Source: Aeromicrobium ginsengisoli (lineage in GTDB: Bacteria; Actinomycetota; Actinomycetes; Propionibacteriales; Nocardioidaceae). From it: DNA of 64,000 bases. The position numbers and the translations under genes are program-made. The notes beneath the pieces are model-generated. The model worked only from the letters and a program-made list of their open reading frames with translations, had not been told where the DNA came from and made no database searches. This document shows positions 16,747 to 26,492 of this stretch, in pieces. Location of the stretch: NCBI RefSeq assembly GCF_004134905.2, contig NZ_SDPQ02000001.1:620001-684000 (forward strand), in the 5' to 3' direction. Each line of letters begins with the position of its first letter. Position 1 is the first letter of the stretch.

Positions 16747-16758
16747 ATCGTACATAAT
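16747..16758. promoter_or_regulatory. Abutting divergent -10 hexamers, ctaE and receiver gene
   Basis: The minus-strand hexamer TACGAT (16747-16752) and the plus-strand hexamer CATAAT (16753-16758) touch. Each lies exactly 6 bases before a GTG start, at 16740 and 16765. Both genes should be leaderless, and the two promoters should exclude one another. Confidence 0.55.
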
Positions 16759-16764
16759 GATCGC

Positions 16765-17403
16765 GTGGCGACTACATCCGTGATTCCTGCTTCCCGACTC
16801 CATGGCCAGGAAGGCCGTCCGTCGATGGTGACGGTGGGGACCATCGTGTGGCTCTCCAGCGAGCTCATGTTCTTCGCCGGGCTGTTCGCGGCGTACTTCA
16901 CGATCCGCAACATCTCCCCCAACCTGTGGAGCCAGGAGACGGCGAAGCTCGACGTCCCGTTCGCCGCGGTCAACACCACGATCCTCGTGCTGTCGTCGGT
17001 CGCCTGCCAGTTCGGTGTGTTCGCCGCCGAGCGCGGCAAGCCGGGACGCAGCGGCAAGCTCTCCCAGATCAAGTTGTGGGGCATGCGTGAGTGGTTCGTC
17101 CTCACCTACCTCATGGGCGCGATCTTCATCGCGGGCCAGGCCACCGAGTACGCCAACCTGGTCACCGAGCACGTCACGATCTCCAGCTCGCCCTACGGCA
17201 GCATGTTCTACCTGGCCACCGGGTTCCACGGCCTCCACGTCGTCGGCGGCCTCATCGCGTTCCTGCTGGTCATCGGCCGTACGTTCGCGGCCCGCAAGTT
17301 CACGCACGAGCAGGCGATCTCGGCGATCGTCGTGTCCTACTACTGGCACTTCGTGGACGTGGTGTGGGTCGGGCTGTTCGCCACGATCTACCTCATCAAA
17401 TAA
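16765..17403 (+). CDS. ctaE: Cytochrome c oxidase subunit III
   Basis: Integral membrane subunit of the aa3-type terminal oxidase, 212 residues with five predicted membrane helices, starting with the helix around [17 protein letters not shown]. The HGLHV motif near residue 153 and the final helix with [14 protein letters not shown] are typical. It heads the ctaE-qcrCAB cluster, the arrangement known for the bcc-aa3 supercomplex of Actinobacteria. The GTG at 16765 directly follows a -10 hexamer by 6 bases. Confidence 0.95.
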   Translation: MATTSVIPASRLHGQEGRPSMVTVGTIVWLSSELMFFAGLFAAYFTIRNISPNLWSQETAKLDVPFAAVNTTILVLSSVACQFGVFAAERGKPGRSGKLSQIKLWGMREWFVLTYLMGAIFIAGQATEYANLVTEHVTISSSPYGSMFYLATGFHGLHVVGGLIAFLLVIGRTFAARKFTHEQAISAIVVSYYWHFVDVVWVGLFATIYLIK

Positions 17404-17463
17404 GGCTCCCCTCACTGCATGTCGGGTCACCGCCCGAAGGTATTCTCAGCAGCACTTCAAGGA

Positions 17464-18303
17464 ATGAGGTTCTCGGTGCGGAAACTGTCCACCAGACGCC
17501 GGCATCCACTTGCCGGCATCGTCGTTCTGCTCTTGGCGCTCGGCGTTGTCGGAGGGGTCTACTCAGCTGTCAGGTTCCAGCCCGCGAGTGCCGCCGAGAC
17601 CGCATCCCAGAATGATGTCGATGCCGGTCGCAAGCTGTTCCTCGTCGGCTGCGCCAGCTGCCACGGCAAGAACGCCAGCGGCATCGAGACCAAGCGCGGC
17701 GGCAACTACGGCCCGTCCCTGATCGGCGTCGGCGCGGCCGCCGTCGACTTCCAGGTCGGCACCGGTCGCATGCCCATGGCCCAGTCGGCGCCGCAGGCTC
17801 CGGCCAAGGATCCCGAGTACACCGCCGAGGAGACCAAGCAGCTCGCTGCCTACATCGCCACGCTGGGCGCCGGACCGGCCATCCCGGACGACGAGTACAC
17901 CGACATCTCCGGCAAGACGATCGAGCAGATCCGTGAGGGTGGCGAGTTCTTCCGCACCAACTGCACGGCCTGCCACAACTCGGTCGGCGCCGGTGGCGCC
18001 CTGCCGGGTGGCAAGTACGCCCCCAGGCTCGACGGCGTCAGCGCCAAGCACATCGCCGAGGCCATGATGACCGGCCCACAGCAGATGCCGGTGTTCTCCG
18101 ACGACGTCATCACGCCTGAGGACAAGAGCAACATCATCGCCTACATCAAGCAGGTGCAGAACCAGCCCAACTACGGCGGCATGGCCGGTGGCGGTCTTGG
18201 CCCGGTGTCCGAAGGCCTGTTCACCTGGCTCATCGGCATCGGCGGCCTGTTGATCGCAGCCATCTGGATCGGCGCGCACGGAGCGAGAGTGAAGAAGAAA
18301 TGA
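17464..18303 (+). CDS. qcrC: Cytochrome bc1 complex dihaem cytochrome c subunit
   Basis: Membrane-anchored dihaem cytochrome c of 279 residues. It has an N-terminal helix (about 16-36), haem sites CASCH at 63-67 and CTACH at 167-171, and a C-terminal helix (about 255-273). The second haem replaces a soluble cytochrome c and passes electrons straight to CtaC. A GTG at 17476, better placed behind GAGG, is an alternative start four codons in. The stop overlaps qcrA in ATGA. Confidence 0.94.
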   Translation: MRFSVRKLSTRRRHPLAGIVVLLLALGVVGGVYSAVRFQPASAAETASQNDVDAGRKLFLVGCASCHGKNASGIETKRGGNYGPSLIGVGAAAVDFQVGTGRMPMAQSAPQAPAKDPEYTAEETKQLAAYIATLGAGPAIPDDEYTDISGKTIEQIREGGEFFRTNCTACHNSVGAGGALPGGKYAPRLDGVSAKHIAEAMMTGPQQMPVFSDDVITPEDKSNIIAYIKQVQNQPNYGGMAGGGLGPVSEGLFTWLIGIGGLLIAAIWIGAHGARVKKK

Positions 18304-19349
18304 GCGACGAGCTGGATCAGCTGACCGACGCCGAGCCGATCAAGGACCCAGGACTGCCGGCGCACCAGCACCGGCCGACCGATGTCGACCCGGCGCAGGA
18401 GCTGCGTGCCGAGCGACAGATCACCGGCATGTTCACGGTGGCATCGCTGCTGCTGATCGGGTTCTGCGTCGCCTACATCATGATCGACAAGGACCAGACG
18501 TTCCTGGGCTGGTCGGCCATGAACTTCACGCTCGGCGCGACCCTCGGCGGCGCACTGCTGCTGATGGGCGTCGGGATCATCCAGTGGGCCAAGAAGCTCA
18601 TGGGCGACGACGAGATGGTTGAGCTGCGCCACCCCGCCGCCTCGACCGCCGAGGAGCGCGCCGCGACCCTCGAGGACCTCAACGCCGGCATCAACGAGTC
18701 GGGCTTCGGCCGCCGCCCGCTGATCCGTCGCTCGCTGTTCCTCTCGATGAGCTTCCTGGCGCTGCCCACGGTCATCATGCTGCGCGACATGGGCCCGCTG
18801 CCCTACGGCCACAAGAACACCGTGTGGAAGAAGGGCATGCGCGTCGTCAACGACGTCGCCGGCACCCCGATCAAGCCGTCGGACCTCCAGGTCGGCCAGC
18901 TCGTCAACGCCGAGCCCGCGATCATGTACGAGAAGGACAAGGACGGCGAAGCCGTCCTCCACGGCACTGAGCTGCTGCAGGAGAAGTCCAAGGCCGCCGT
19001 GATCGTCGTACGCATGAAGCCCGAGGCCATCACGCCCAGCAAGGGCCGTGAGAACTGGGGCATCGACGGCATCCTCTGCTACTCCAAGATCTGCACCCAC
19101 GTCGGTTGCCCGATCAGCCTGTGGGAGCAGCAGACGCACCACCTGCTGTGCCCGTGCCACCAGTCGACGTTCGACCTGGCCGACAATGGCAAGGTCGTCT
19201 TCGGGCCGGCACACCGCCCGCTCCCCCAGCTGCCGCTCGCACTCGACTCCGAGGGCTACCTCATCGCGGTGAGCGACTTCCCCGAGGTCGTCGGCCCCAG
19301 CTACCCAGAACTGGCCCGTGACCAGAAGAGGTTGGATGATAAGTCATGA
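18300..19349 (+). CDS. qcrA: Cytochrome bc1 complex Rieske iron-sulfur subunit
   Basis: 349-residue Rieske protein with three N-terminal membrane helices (about 45-62, 72-95 and 147-162), as is usual in Actinobacteria instead of one. The 2Fe-2S ligands are C265 and H267 in CTHVGC, and C284 and H287 in CPCHQS; C270 and C286 form the stabilising disulphide. It oxidises menaquinol with QcrB and delivers electrons to QcrC. It overlaps both neighbours by 4 bases. Confidence 0.95.
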   Translation: MSDELDQLTDAEPIKDPGLPAHQHRPTDVDPAQELRAERQITGMFTVASLLLIGFCVAYIMIDKDQTFLGWSAMNFTLGATLGGALLLMGVGIIQWAKKLMGDDEMVELRHPAASTAEERAATLEDLNAGINESGFGRRPLIRRSLFLSMSFLALPTVIMLRDMGPLPYGHKNTVWKKGMRVVNDVAGTPIKPSDLQVGQLVNAEPAIMYEKDKDGEAVLHGTELLQEKSKAAVIVVRMKPEAITPSKGRENWGIDGILCYSKICTHVGCPISLWEQQTHHLLCPCHQSTFDLADNGKVVFGPAHRPLPQLPLALDSEGYLIAVSDFPEVVGPSYPELARDQKRLDDKS

Positions 19350-21058
19350 GCACCGTCGACGAACGCACCAACATCGAGGACACCGAGTTCGGCAAGAAGG
19401 CAGCCGGTCCGGTCGGGTGGCTGGATGACCGTCTCGGTCTCGCCGGCGCCAGCAAGCGGTCGCACCTTCTTCGCAAGGTCTTCCCCGAGCACTGGTCCTT
19501 CATGCTCGGCGAGATCGCTCTGTGGAGCTTCGTCGTCCTGCTCCTGACCGGTACGTTCCTGACGTTCTGGTTCCAGCCGAGCATGGCCGAGACGACCTAC
19601 AACGGCTCCTACACGCCGCTCAACGGCCTCGAGATGTCCCATGCGTACGCCTCGACGCTCGACATCTCCTTCGATGTCCGTGGCGGCCTGCTCATCCGGC
19701 AGATCCATCACTGGGCCGCCGCGCTGTTCGTCGCCGCCATGATCGTGCACATGCTGCGCGTCATGTTCACGGGCGCCTACCGCAAGCCGCGCGAGATCAA
19801 CTGGCTCATCGGCATCAGCCTCATGGTGCTCGGACTGGTCGAGGGCTTCGCGGGCTACTCGCTCCCCGACGACCTGCTGTCCGGCACGGGCCTCCGCTTC
19901 GTCGACGGCCTGCTGAGGTCGATCCCGATCGTCGGGTCCTATCTCGAGTACTTCATCTTCGGCGGGGAGTTCCCCGGCGACGTGATCATCCCGCGCCTCT
20001 ACATGGTGCACATCCTGCTGATCCCCGCGCTGCTGCTCGCGCTCATCGGGGCTCACATGATCCTGCTCGTCTACCACAAGCACACGCAGTGGGGCGGGCC
20101 CGGACGCACCGAGAAGAACGTCGTCGGCTACCCGATGCTCCCGGTCTACGCGGCCAAGGCCGGCGGATTCTTCTTCGTCGTCTTCGGCTTCACCGCGCTG
20201 ATGGGCGCCGTGCTGCAGATCAACCCGATCTGGGCCTACGGCCCCTACAACCCCTCAGAGGTCACCGCAGGCTCCCAGCCTGACTGGTACATGGGCTTCG
20301 TCGAGGGTGCGGTCCGCATCATGCCCAACTGGGAGAGCACGTTCTTCAACTACACGTGGAGCTGGAACGTCTTCTTCCCGGCCGCGGTCCTGCCGGGTCT
20401 CTTCCTCGGCGTCGGTGCTGCCTGGCCGTTCATCGAGCAGTGGATCACGGGTGACAAGCGCGAGCACCACCTGCTCGAGCGCCCACGCAACGCGCCGTTC
20501 CGCACGGCGTTCATCGTCGCGGCGATGACGGCGTACGGCGTGCTGTGGATCGGTGGTGGCAACGACATCATCGCGACCAAGTTCCACCTGAGCCTCAACG
20601 CGATCACGTGGTTCTGCCGGATCGGACTGTTCGTCCTGCCGGTCGTCACCTTCATGATCACCAAGCGCATCTGCATCGGGCTGCAGCGGGCCGACGCCAA
20701 CCGCATCCTGCACGGCTACGAGACCGGTGTCATCGAGCGGTCGCCTGACGGCGGCTTCACCGAGCGCCACGCTCCCCTGCCGGTCGGTTCGCAGTACTCG
20801 CTGACCAACCACGACCGGTTGCCGGTGCTCGAGGCTCCTCCGGAGACCGATCACAACGGCGTCGCCGCGCCGCACAGCCGGATGGCCAAGCTGCGCGCCA
20901 AGGCTCGGGAGATCTACTACGACGGCTCGGTCGACAAGCCCACCGTCGAGGACGTCCACCACGCCGAGGAGCACCTGCGCGATCACGACGGTCACCCGGT
21001 CGAGCTCGGCGACGAGTTCCAGGGCGTGTCCGAGTCGGGCGTCCCCCGGGTGCACTGA
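19346..21058 (+). CDS. qcrB: Cytochrome bc1 complex cytochrome b subunit
   Basis: 570-residue cytochrome b with the haem-ligating His pairs in the second and fourth helices (RQIHHW at about residue 120 and HMLRVMF; later IHHILL-like segment MVHILLIPALLLALIGAHM). The Qo-site motif is PDWY near 313. The C-terminal 120 residues after the helices are hydrophilic and extend beyond the mitochondrial type, as in mycobacterial QcrB, the target of telacebec. A hairpin terminator follows the stop codon. Confidence 0.95.
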   Translation: MSTVDERTNIEDTEFGKKAAGPVGWLDDRLGLAGASKRSHLLRKVFPEHWSFMLGEIALWSFVVLLLTGTFLTFWFQPSMAETTYNGSYTPLNGLEMSHAYASTLDISFDVRGGLLIRQIHHWAAALFVAAMIVHMLRVMFTGAYRKPREINWLIGISLMVLGLVEGFAGYSLPDDLLSGTGLRFVDGLLRSIPIVGSYLEYFIFGGEFPGDVIIPRLYMVHILLIPALLLALIGAHMILLVYHKHTQWGGPGRTEKNVVGYPMLPVYAAKAGGFFFVVFGFTALMGAVLQINPIWAYGPYNPSEVTAGSQPDWYMGFVEGAVRIMPNWESTFFNYTWSWNVFFPAAVLPGLFLGVGAAWPFIEQWITGDKREHHLLERPRNAPFRTAFIVAAMTAYGVLWIGGGNDIIATKFHLSLNAITWFCRIGLFVLPVVTFMITKRICIGLQRADANRILHGYETGVIERSPDGGFTERHAPLPVGSQYSLTNHDRLPVLEAPPETDHNGVAAPHSRMAKLRAKAREIYYDGSVDKPTVEDVHHAEEHLRDHDGHPVELGDEFQGVSESGVPRVH

Positions 21059-21076
21059 CCCGCCGCACACGAACGA

Positions 21077-21107
21077 AAGCCCTCGTCAGCATCGCTGGCG
21101 GGGGCTT
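21077..21107. terminator. Bidirectional hairpin terminator after qcrB
   Basis: A 14-bp stem AAGCCCTCGTCAGC / GCTGGCGGGGGCTT (two G-T pairs) with a 3-base loop lies between the convergent qcrB and L,D-transpeptidase genes. Confidence 0.65.
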
Positions 21108-21127
21108 CGTCGTTGCTGACCTGAAGG

Positions 21128-22303
21128 TCAGGCCTTGTGGAGTGCGGAGCCCCTGAGCCACGCCGACCACGAGACGTTCCAGTCGGTCCACCCGTTGCGG
21201 GCCTCCAGCGGCCGCGGACTGTGGATGTAGCGGACGACGTCGCCGCGGCGCGAGTGGTGGTAGAGCCAACTCGCGTTGGCCGTGCTCATGCCGGTGCAGC
21301 CGTGACTCACGTTGGCGCGGCCCTGCGAGCCGACCGACCAGGGTGCGGCGTGGAGGAACTCGCCGGAGTTGGTGAGCCGCATCGCCCACCGTACGTCCGA
21401 GATGTTGTAGTAGCCCGGGTCCTCGGAGTCGACGCCCGTCGTGGCTGCATCCATGTCGATCGAGGAGAACTTCTCCATGATGACCTTGACGCCCTCGCGG
21501 GTGCGGTGCCCGTTGTCGCCTGTCGTCACGGGGATGGTCTTCTCGACCTTGCCGTCGACGGTGTACTTCAGCTGGTGCTTCGCGACGTCGACGACGCTGA
21601 CGCGCTTACTGCCGGTGCGGAAGTCGATGAGCTGGTCCTGCTGGCCGTAGATGCCGCCGCCGGCGGGCAGCCCGTTGAGCCGCAGGTTGATCTTGATCTT
21701 GGCGTGGGCCGGCCAGAAGGTGCGCGGGCGGAAGTGCGCCTCGCGGTCCGAGAACCAGGTCCAGGACCCGTCGACCGCCGGAGTCGACTGGACGCTCATG
21801 TTGCGCTCGAACAGCGCGCGATTCCTGACCGGCACGTCGAATGTCACGATGACCGGCATGCCGACACCGACCGTCTCGCCCTGAAGGGGGGCGACGGACG
21901 GGTAGGTCTGCTGGGCGAGCGTCAGGGGCTGGGTCGTGAAGTGCCGGATGATGCGCTTGGGCTTGCCGTCCTCGCCAGTCCCCTTGACCTGCAACGTGTA
22001 GGCCGTGCCGGGCTCGAGCCGCTCGCTCGCCAGCCAGGAGTCGCCGGCGACCCGGCCCTTGACGGTGGACTTGCCGTCGTCGCTGGCCAGGGCCGCGCTC
22101 GTGATCGACCCGTGTGCCGCCTTGACCGCGACGATCGTGTCGACCCGCACGTCGGTCGCCTTCTGGGCGACGTTGGCCGACAGGGTGATGGGATCCTTGG
22201 GCTTGTCAGGGGTGACGGCATCCTTGACCCCATCGGCGGTGCAGGCGGACAGACTCACAAGAGCCGCGCACGCGAGCGCGGCCGGCAGACGAAGATCCCT
22301 CAC
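21128..22303 (-). CDS. L,D-transpeptidase lipoprotein
   Basis: A 391-residue cell-wall cross-linking enzyme making 3-3 bonds between diaminopimelate residues. It has a lipobox LSAC with lipidated C21, two Ig-like domains (about 38-125 and 128-230) and a YkuD domain with H334-G335-C336 in the SHGCTGMS motif, C336 being catalytic; His318 lies in the preceding strand. The layout matches mycobacterial LdtMt2. GTG 22303 follows the TAGAAT hexamer by 6 bases. Such enzymes are carbapenem targets. Confidence 0.92.
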   Translation of the reverse strand: MRDLRLPAALACAALVSLSACTADGVKDAVTPDKPKDPITLSANVAQKATDVRVDTIVAVKAAHGSITSAALASDDGKSTVKGRVAGDSWLASERLEPGTAYTLQVKGTGEDGKPKRIIRHFTTQPLTLAQQTYPSVAPLQGETVGVGMPVIVTFDVPVRNRALFERNMSVQSTPAVDGSWTWFSDREAHFRPRTFWPAHAKIKINLRLNGLPAGGGIYGQQDQLIDFRTGSKRVSVVDVAKHQLKYTVDGKVEKTIPVTTGDNGHRTREGVKVIMEKFSSIDMDAATTGVDSEDPGYYNISDVRWAMRLTNSGEFLHAAPWSVGSQGRANVSHGCTGMSTANASWLYHHSRRGDVVRYIHSPRPLEARNGWTDWNVSWSAWLRGSALHKA

Positions 22304-22309
22304 CAGGAC

Positions 22310-22315
22310 ATTCTA
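22310..22315 (-). promoter_or_regulatory. -10 hexamer, leaderless L,D-transpeptidase promoter
   Basis: TAGAAT on the minus strand, 6 bases before GTG 22303. Confidence 0.5.
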
Positions 22316-22365
22316 GATGGTGCTTGGTCGTCATTTCGGACGCGCGGCGCCCGACGTGACACGCG

Positions 22366-22761
22366 TCAGTGCGCGTGGATGCCGCGGTAGTACTCGAAGA
22401 TCCAGCCGATCGCAGCGACCGACAGGAGCCCCGCGCCGATGATGAACAGCCACCAGCCGATCACGACGCCCAGGACGACGATCGCGAGCGCGGAGGCGCA
22501 GAACAGCGGCCACCAGCTGTAGGGCGGGAAGAAGCCCTGCTCGCCGGCACCGTCGGCGATCTCGCCGTCGCTGCGGTCCTCAGGACGGTCGGGGATCTGC
22601 TTGGCGATGACGCCGAGGTAGAAGCCCAGCAGCGCGGTCAGCAGGAACGTCATGGTCAGTGCTGACGTGCCGGTGTAGTCGTGCGTCAGGACCCAGTAGA
22701 CAGGCGCGACGATCGCAAAGAAGATCCCGCACGCGACGATGGTCCAGTACTCGGCCTTCAT
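22366..22761 (-). CDS. ctaF: Cytochrome c oxidase subunit IV, actinobacterial type
   Basis: 131-residue membrane protein with four helices (about 5-25, 33-52, 83-103 and 105-125) and a polar loop containing a run of acidic residues at 56-72. This is the actinobacterial-specific fourth subunit of the aa3 oxidase, needed for a stable complex. It follows ctaD by 3 bases in the ctaC-ctaD-ctaF operon. Confidence 0.92.
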   Translation of the reverse strand: MKAEYWTIVACGIFFAIVAPVYWVLTHDYTGTSALTMTFLLTALLGFYLGVIAKQIPDRPEDRSDGEIADGAGEQGFFPPYSWWPLFCASALAIVVLGVVIGWWLFIIGAGLLSVAAIGWIFEYYRGIHAH

Positions 22762-22764
22762 GGA

Positions 22765-24516
22765 TCAGTGACCGTCCTTGCTGTCGGTGTCGTCTTGCGC
22801 CGCCTGCGCCTTGCCCTCGACATCGGGCGCGTCAGCGATCGGGGAGGTCTCCCCCGGGTTGTCCAGCAGCTCCAGCCGCGCGATCTCCGGGTGGTGCAGG
22901 TCGAACGCCGGGCTCTCGGAGCGGATGCGCGGCAGCGAGGTGAAGTTGTGGCGCGGCGGCGGTGAGGACGTCGCCCACTCGAGTGAGCGGCCCCAGCCCC
23001 ACGGGTCGTCGAGCCCGACGAGCGGGCCCTTGCGCGACTTCCACACGTTGTAGAAGAACGGCAGCGTCGATGCGCCCAGCAAGAACGCGCCGATCGACGA
23101 GATCTCGTTGAGCGTCGTGAAGCCGTCGGTAGGGCTGTAGTCGGCGTAGCGGCGGGGGAAGCCCTCGACGCCCAGCCAGTGCTGCACCAGGAACGTCATG
23201 TGGAACCCGATGAACAACAGCCAGAAGTGGATCTTGCCGAGCTTCTCGTCGAGCATGCGGCCCGTGAGCTTGGGCCACCAGAAGTAGAACCCCGCGAACA
23301 TCGCGAACACCACCGTGCCGAACACGACGTAGTGGAAGTGGGCGACGACGAAGTAACTGTCGGACAGCTGGAAGTCGAGCGTCGGCGAGGCCAGGATGAC
23401 ACCCGTGAGGCCGCCGAAGAGGAACGTCGTGAGGAAGCCGAGCGAGAAGATCAGCGGGGTGTCGAAGGACAGAGATCCCCCCCACAACGTGCCGATCCAG
23501 TTGAAGAACTTGACTCCTGTCGGCACCGCGATCAGGAACGTCATGAACGAGAAGAACGCCAGGTCGACCGAGCCGGTGACGAACATGTGGTGCGCCCAGA
23601 CCGCGACGGACAGCGCCGCGATCATCAAGGTCGCGCCGACCAGGCCCATGTAGCCGAAGATCGGCTTGCGGGAGAAGACCGGCAGGATCTCGGTGATGAT
23701 GCCGAAGAACGGCAACGCGATGATGTAGACCTCTGGATGCCCGAAGAACCAGAACAGGTGCTGCCAGAGGATCGGCCCGCCATTGGCGGCATCGAAGACG
23801 TGCGCGCCGAGGCGGCGATCGGCCTCGAGCGACAGCAGTGCGGCCGCGAAGATCGGGAACGCGATGATCACGAGCAGGCTCGTCACGAGCGTGTTCCACA
23901 CGAAGATCGGCATGCGGAACATCGTGAGTCCGGGTGCTCGCATCGTGAAGATCGTGGTGATGAAGTTGACCGCGCCGAGGATCGTGCCGAGGCCCGACAT
24001 CCACAGGCCCATGACCCAGAGGTCACCTCCGATGCCCGGCGAGTTGACCGCGTCACTCAACGGCGCATACGCGAACCAGCCGAAGCTCGCCGCTCCCCCG
24101 GGCACGAAGAAGCCGGAGACGACGATCGTCGAGCCGAACAGGTAGAGCCACTGGCTGAACATGTTGAGGCGCGGAAACGCGACGTCGGGCGCACCGATCT
24201 GCAGGGGCATGATCGCGTTGCCGAAGCCGAAGAACAGCGGCGTCGCGAACATCAGGAGCATGATCGTGCCGTGCATCGTGAAGAGCTGGTTGTAGGTCTC
24301 TTCGTCGACGATCTGGGTGCCGGGCTGTGCCAGCTCGGCGCGGATCAGCAGCGCGAGGATGCCGCCGATGATGAAGAACGCGAACGACGTGAAGAGGTAC
24401 ATGTTGCCGATCACCTTGTGATCGGTCGTGGTGAGGACCGTGACGACCTTCTGGCCGAGGGTGCGCTCGCGCGTCGCCTCGCGAGGTGTCTCGAATGCCG
24501 CCGTGGTGGTGGCCAT
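22765..24516 (-). CDS. ctaD: Cytochrome c oxidase subunit I
   Basis: 583-residue catalytic subunit with 12 membrane helices. It holds the low-spin haem a, haem a3 and CuB. The HPEVYI motif with the His-Tyr cross-link is near residue 270, the CuB His pair is in VWAHHMF near 317, and the haem ligands are in AHFHYV near 405. It reduces oxygen to water and pumps protons. It overlaps ctaC by one base (TGATG). Confidence 0.97.
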   Translation of the reverse strand: MATTTAAFETPREATRERTLGQKVVTVLTTTDHKVIGNMYLFTSFAFFIIGGILALLIRAELAQPGTQIVDEETYNQLFTMHGTIMLLMFATPLFFGFGNAIMPLQIGAPDVAFPRLNMFSQWLYLFGSTIVVSGFFVPGGAASFGWFAYAPLSDAVNSPGIGGDLWVMGLWMSGLGTILGAVNFITTIFTMRAPGLTMFRMPIFVWNTLVTSLLVIIAFPIFAAALLSLEADRRLGAHVFDAANGGPILWQHLFWFFGHPEVYIIALPFFGIITEILPVFSRKPIFGYMGLVGATLMIAALSVAVWAHHMFVTGSVDLAFFSFMTFLIAVPTGVKFFNWIGTLWGGSLSFDTPLIFSLGFLTTFLFGGLTGVILASPTLDFQLSDSYFVVAHFHYVVFGTVVFAMFAGFYFWWPKLTGRMLDEKLGKIHFWLLFIGFHMTFLVQHWLGVEGFPRRYADYSPTDGFTTLNEISSIGAFLLGASTLPFFYNVWKSRKGPLVGLDDPWGWGRSLEWATSSPPPRHNFTSLPRIRSESPAFDLHHPEIARLELLDNPGETSPIADAPDVEGKAQAAQDDTDSKDGH

Positions 24517-25343
24517 CAGCCTTCTCCGCTCTCGTTCAGGCCCGCGATGGTGTGCGCTTCCTCAGCGCCCTTGGGCGCACCGGTCTGGCCAGCCTTTTCG
24601 AGCTTGACCAGGTGCGCGTCGTAGTCGGCCTTTGACACCACGTGGACCTTGAAGATCATGCGCGAGTGGTAGAGGCCGCACAGCTCGGCGCAGCGTCCGG
24701 TGAACACGCCTTCGCGGGTCGGCGTCATGTCGAACGTGTTGATCTTGCCGGGCACGACGTCCATCTTGAAGTAGAACTCGGGAACCCAGAACGAGTGGAT
24801 GACATCGGGCGAGATGAGGTTGAACCGCACGGACTCGTCGACCGGGAGCCACAGCTCGGTGGGCTCCTCGGGCGTACCGATGTCGTAGACGTCCTCGCCC
24901 TGCGTCGCGCCCTCGTCGAGGTAGTTGAAGGCCCACTGCCACTTGCTGCCCACGACCTCGACGGTGTGGTCGGGGTTCTTGACCTTCTCGAGCATCTCGT
25001 TCTGCGACGTGACGGTGTGGAAGAAGAAGACCGCCACGATGATGACCGGCGCGAACGTGTAGAGCGCCTCGATCGGGAGGTTGTAGCGGATCTGGACCGG
25101 CACCTCGTCGGCACTGCGCCGGCGGTAGCGGATCATCGCGTAGACCATCAGGCCGAAGACCAGCAGGAACACGACCAGGACGGCGATCCAGGCACCGAGC
25201 CAGACGTTCCACATGGTGTGCGAGCGGTCGCTGCCGGCGACGGGCAGCGCAAGTCGCTTGAGATCGTTGTCACCGATGTCAGAACAACCGCTCAAGAGCA
25301 AACCAGCGACGACGGCGAGAACCGCCAGCTTCATCCGACCCAC
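24516..25343 (-). CDS. ctaC: Cytochrome c oxidase subunit II
   Basis: 275-residue lipoprotein-type subunit II with lipobox LLSGC (C20), two membrane helices (about 45-70 and 92-112) and the CuA cupredoxin domain. CuA ligands H183, C218, E220, C222, H226 and M229 are all visible. It receives electrons from the second haem of QcrC. GTG 25343 is chosen because AAAGG lies 6 bases before it; the ATG three codons later is the alternative. The leader contains an inverted repeat. Confidence 0.93.
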   Translation of the reverse strand: MGRMKLAVLAVVAGLLLSGCSDIGDNDLKRLALPVAGSDRSHTMWNVWLGAWIAVLVVFLLVFGLMVYAMIRYRRRSADEVPVQIRYNLPIEALYTFAPVIIVAVFFFHTVTSQNEMLEKVKNPDHTVEVVGSKWQWAFNYLDEGATQGEDVYDIGTPEEPTELWLPVDESVRFNLISPDVIHSFWVPEFYFKMDVVPGKINTFDMTPTREGVFTGRCAELCGLYHSRMIFKVHVVSKADYDAHLVKLEKAGQTGAPKGAEEAHTIAGLNESGEG

Positions 25344-25368
25344 GGGGCGCCTTTCTGAACCATGACTG

Positions 25369-25386
25369 TCACGTGATGACACGTGA
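25369..25386. repeat. Inverted repeat in the ctaC leader
   Basis: TCACGTG-ATGA-CACGTGA is a perfect 7-bp inverted repeat between ctaC (start 25343) and a TAAGGT hexamer on the minus strand at 25391-25396. It could be an operator or a short leader hairpin. No known regulator was identified. Confidence 0.45.
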
Positions 25387-25459
25387 AGCACCTTACTGGA
25401 GCGAGACCGGCCATCTGCGGTGAGGTCAGCCTCTGTTGAACGTACGTCTGAAGGGCTGT

Positions 25460-26434
25460 TCACGCGAGTGACAGCGCGGCGCCGACCTCGGCCTCGGCCT
25501 GCTCGCCATAGGCCGCGCCGAAGCGCTTGAGAAAGCCCTCGCGCTCGAGCTCGTACTCCTGGGTGCCCTTGGTCTCGACGACGCTCGCGGCGATCGTGCA
25601 GCCGATCTGGGCCGAGCGCTCGAAGTCGAGTCCGGCTGCGATTCCAGCCAGGAATCCGGCACGGAAGCTGTCGCCGACGCCGGTCGGATCGACGGCGACG
25701 ACGCCCTCGATGGCCTTGACCTCGATCGGGTCGCCGTCGGCCGGGTAGACCGTGACGCCGGCCTTGCCACGGGTGACGATGCGCGTCTTGACGTGCGCCT
25801 GCACGTCGGCGGACGACCAGCCGGTCTTCTGCTCGATGAGCGCGGCCTCGTAGTCGTTGCTGAACAGGTAGGTAGCACCGTCGATGAGGTCGCGGATCAT
25901 GTCGCCCTCGGCGAACGCGAGCTGCTGCGAGACGTCGGCGGCGAACGGCACGCCACGCTCACGGCACGCGCGGGTGTGCCGCAGCATGCCGTCAGGGTCG
26001 TCGGGCCCGACGAGGACGAGGTCGAAGTCCTGGCCGATCGCGAACAGGTCGATGTCGCGCGACTCGGACATGGCGCCGGCGTAGAACGTGGCGAACTGGG
26101 CCAGGTCGGTGTCGGTCGTGCACACGAACCGGGCGGTGTGGCGGGTCTCCGACACCAGGACGCCCGAGGTGTCGACCCCCGCGTCGTCGAGCCAGCCGCG
26201 ATACTCGGCCTCGAAGTCGCGGCCGACGGCCCCGACGAGCAGGGCTCGGTGGCCCAGGCGGGCGAGCGCGTAGGAGATGTTGGCGGCGCACCCCCCACGG
26301 CGTACGTCGAGGTCGTCCACGAGGAACGACAGCGAGATCTTGTCGAGCTGGTCCGGCACGAGTGAATCGGCGAACTTACCCGGGAAGGTCATGAGGTGGT
26401 CGGTGGCGATCGAACCGGTGATGGCGAGGTGCAC
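25460..26434 (-). CDS. adoK: PfkB-family adenosine kinase
   Basis: 324-residue ribokinase-family enzyme, the same length as M. tuberculosis AdoK (Rv2202c), which phosphorylates adenosine to AMP in purine salvage. The glycine-rich GGCAANISYALARLG segment near residue 48 and the catalytic DPTGVGDSFRAGF near 250, with the Asp of the anion hole, are clear. Adenosine is inferred from length and synteny; other nucleosides or sugars cannot be excluded. GTG 26434 follows TATTGT by 6 bases. Confidence 0.85.
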   Translation of the reverse strand: MHLAITGSIATDHLMTFPGKFADSLVPDQLDKISLSFLVDDLDVRRGGCAANISYALARLGHRALLVGAVGRDFEAEYRGWLDDAGVDTSGVLVSETRHTARFVCTTDTDLAQFATFYAGAMSESRDIDLFAIGQDFDLVLVGPDDPDGMLRHTRACRERGVPFAADVSQQLAFAEGDMIRDLIDGATYLFSNDYEAALIEQKTGWSSADVQAHVKTRIVTRGKAGVTVYPADGDPIEVKAIEGVVAVDPTGVGDSFRAGFLAGIAAGLDFERSAQIGCTIAASVVETKGTQEYELEREGFLKRFGAAYGEQAEAEVGAALSLA

Positions 26435-26440
26435 CCCCAC

Positions 26441-26446
26441 ACAATA
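26441..26446 (-). promoter_or_regulatory. -10 hexamer, leaderless adoK promoter
   Basis: TATTGT on the minus strand, 6 bases before GTG 26434 and directly after the terminator of the upstream gene. Confidence 0.5.
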
Positions 26447-26450
26447 GACA

Positions 26451-26477
26451 ACGGCCTCCTGCAATGCAGGAGGCCGT
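26451..26477 (-). terminator. Hairpin terminator after the A-type Fe-S carrier gene
   Basis: A perfect 12-bp stem ACGGCCTCCTGC / GCAGGAGGCCGT with a 3-base loop. On the minus strand it is followed by a T-rich stretch (TGTCTATTGTG). Confidence 0.75.
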
Positions 26478-26492
26478 CGTGTGTCTTATGTC

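Noticed and set aside
22358..22377. CACGCG/CGCGTG inverted repeat at the end of ctaF as a terminator
   Set aside because: The stem is only 6 bp, it lies partly in the coding sequence and no T-run follows.
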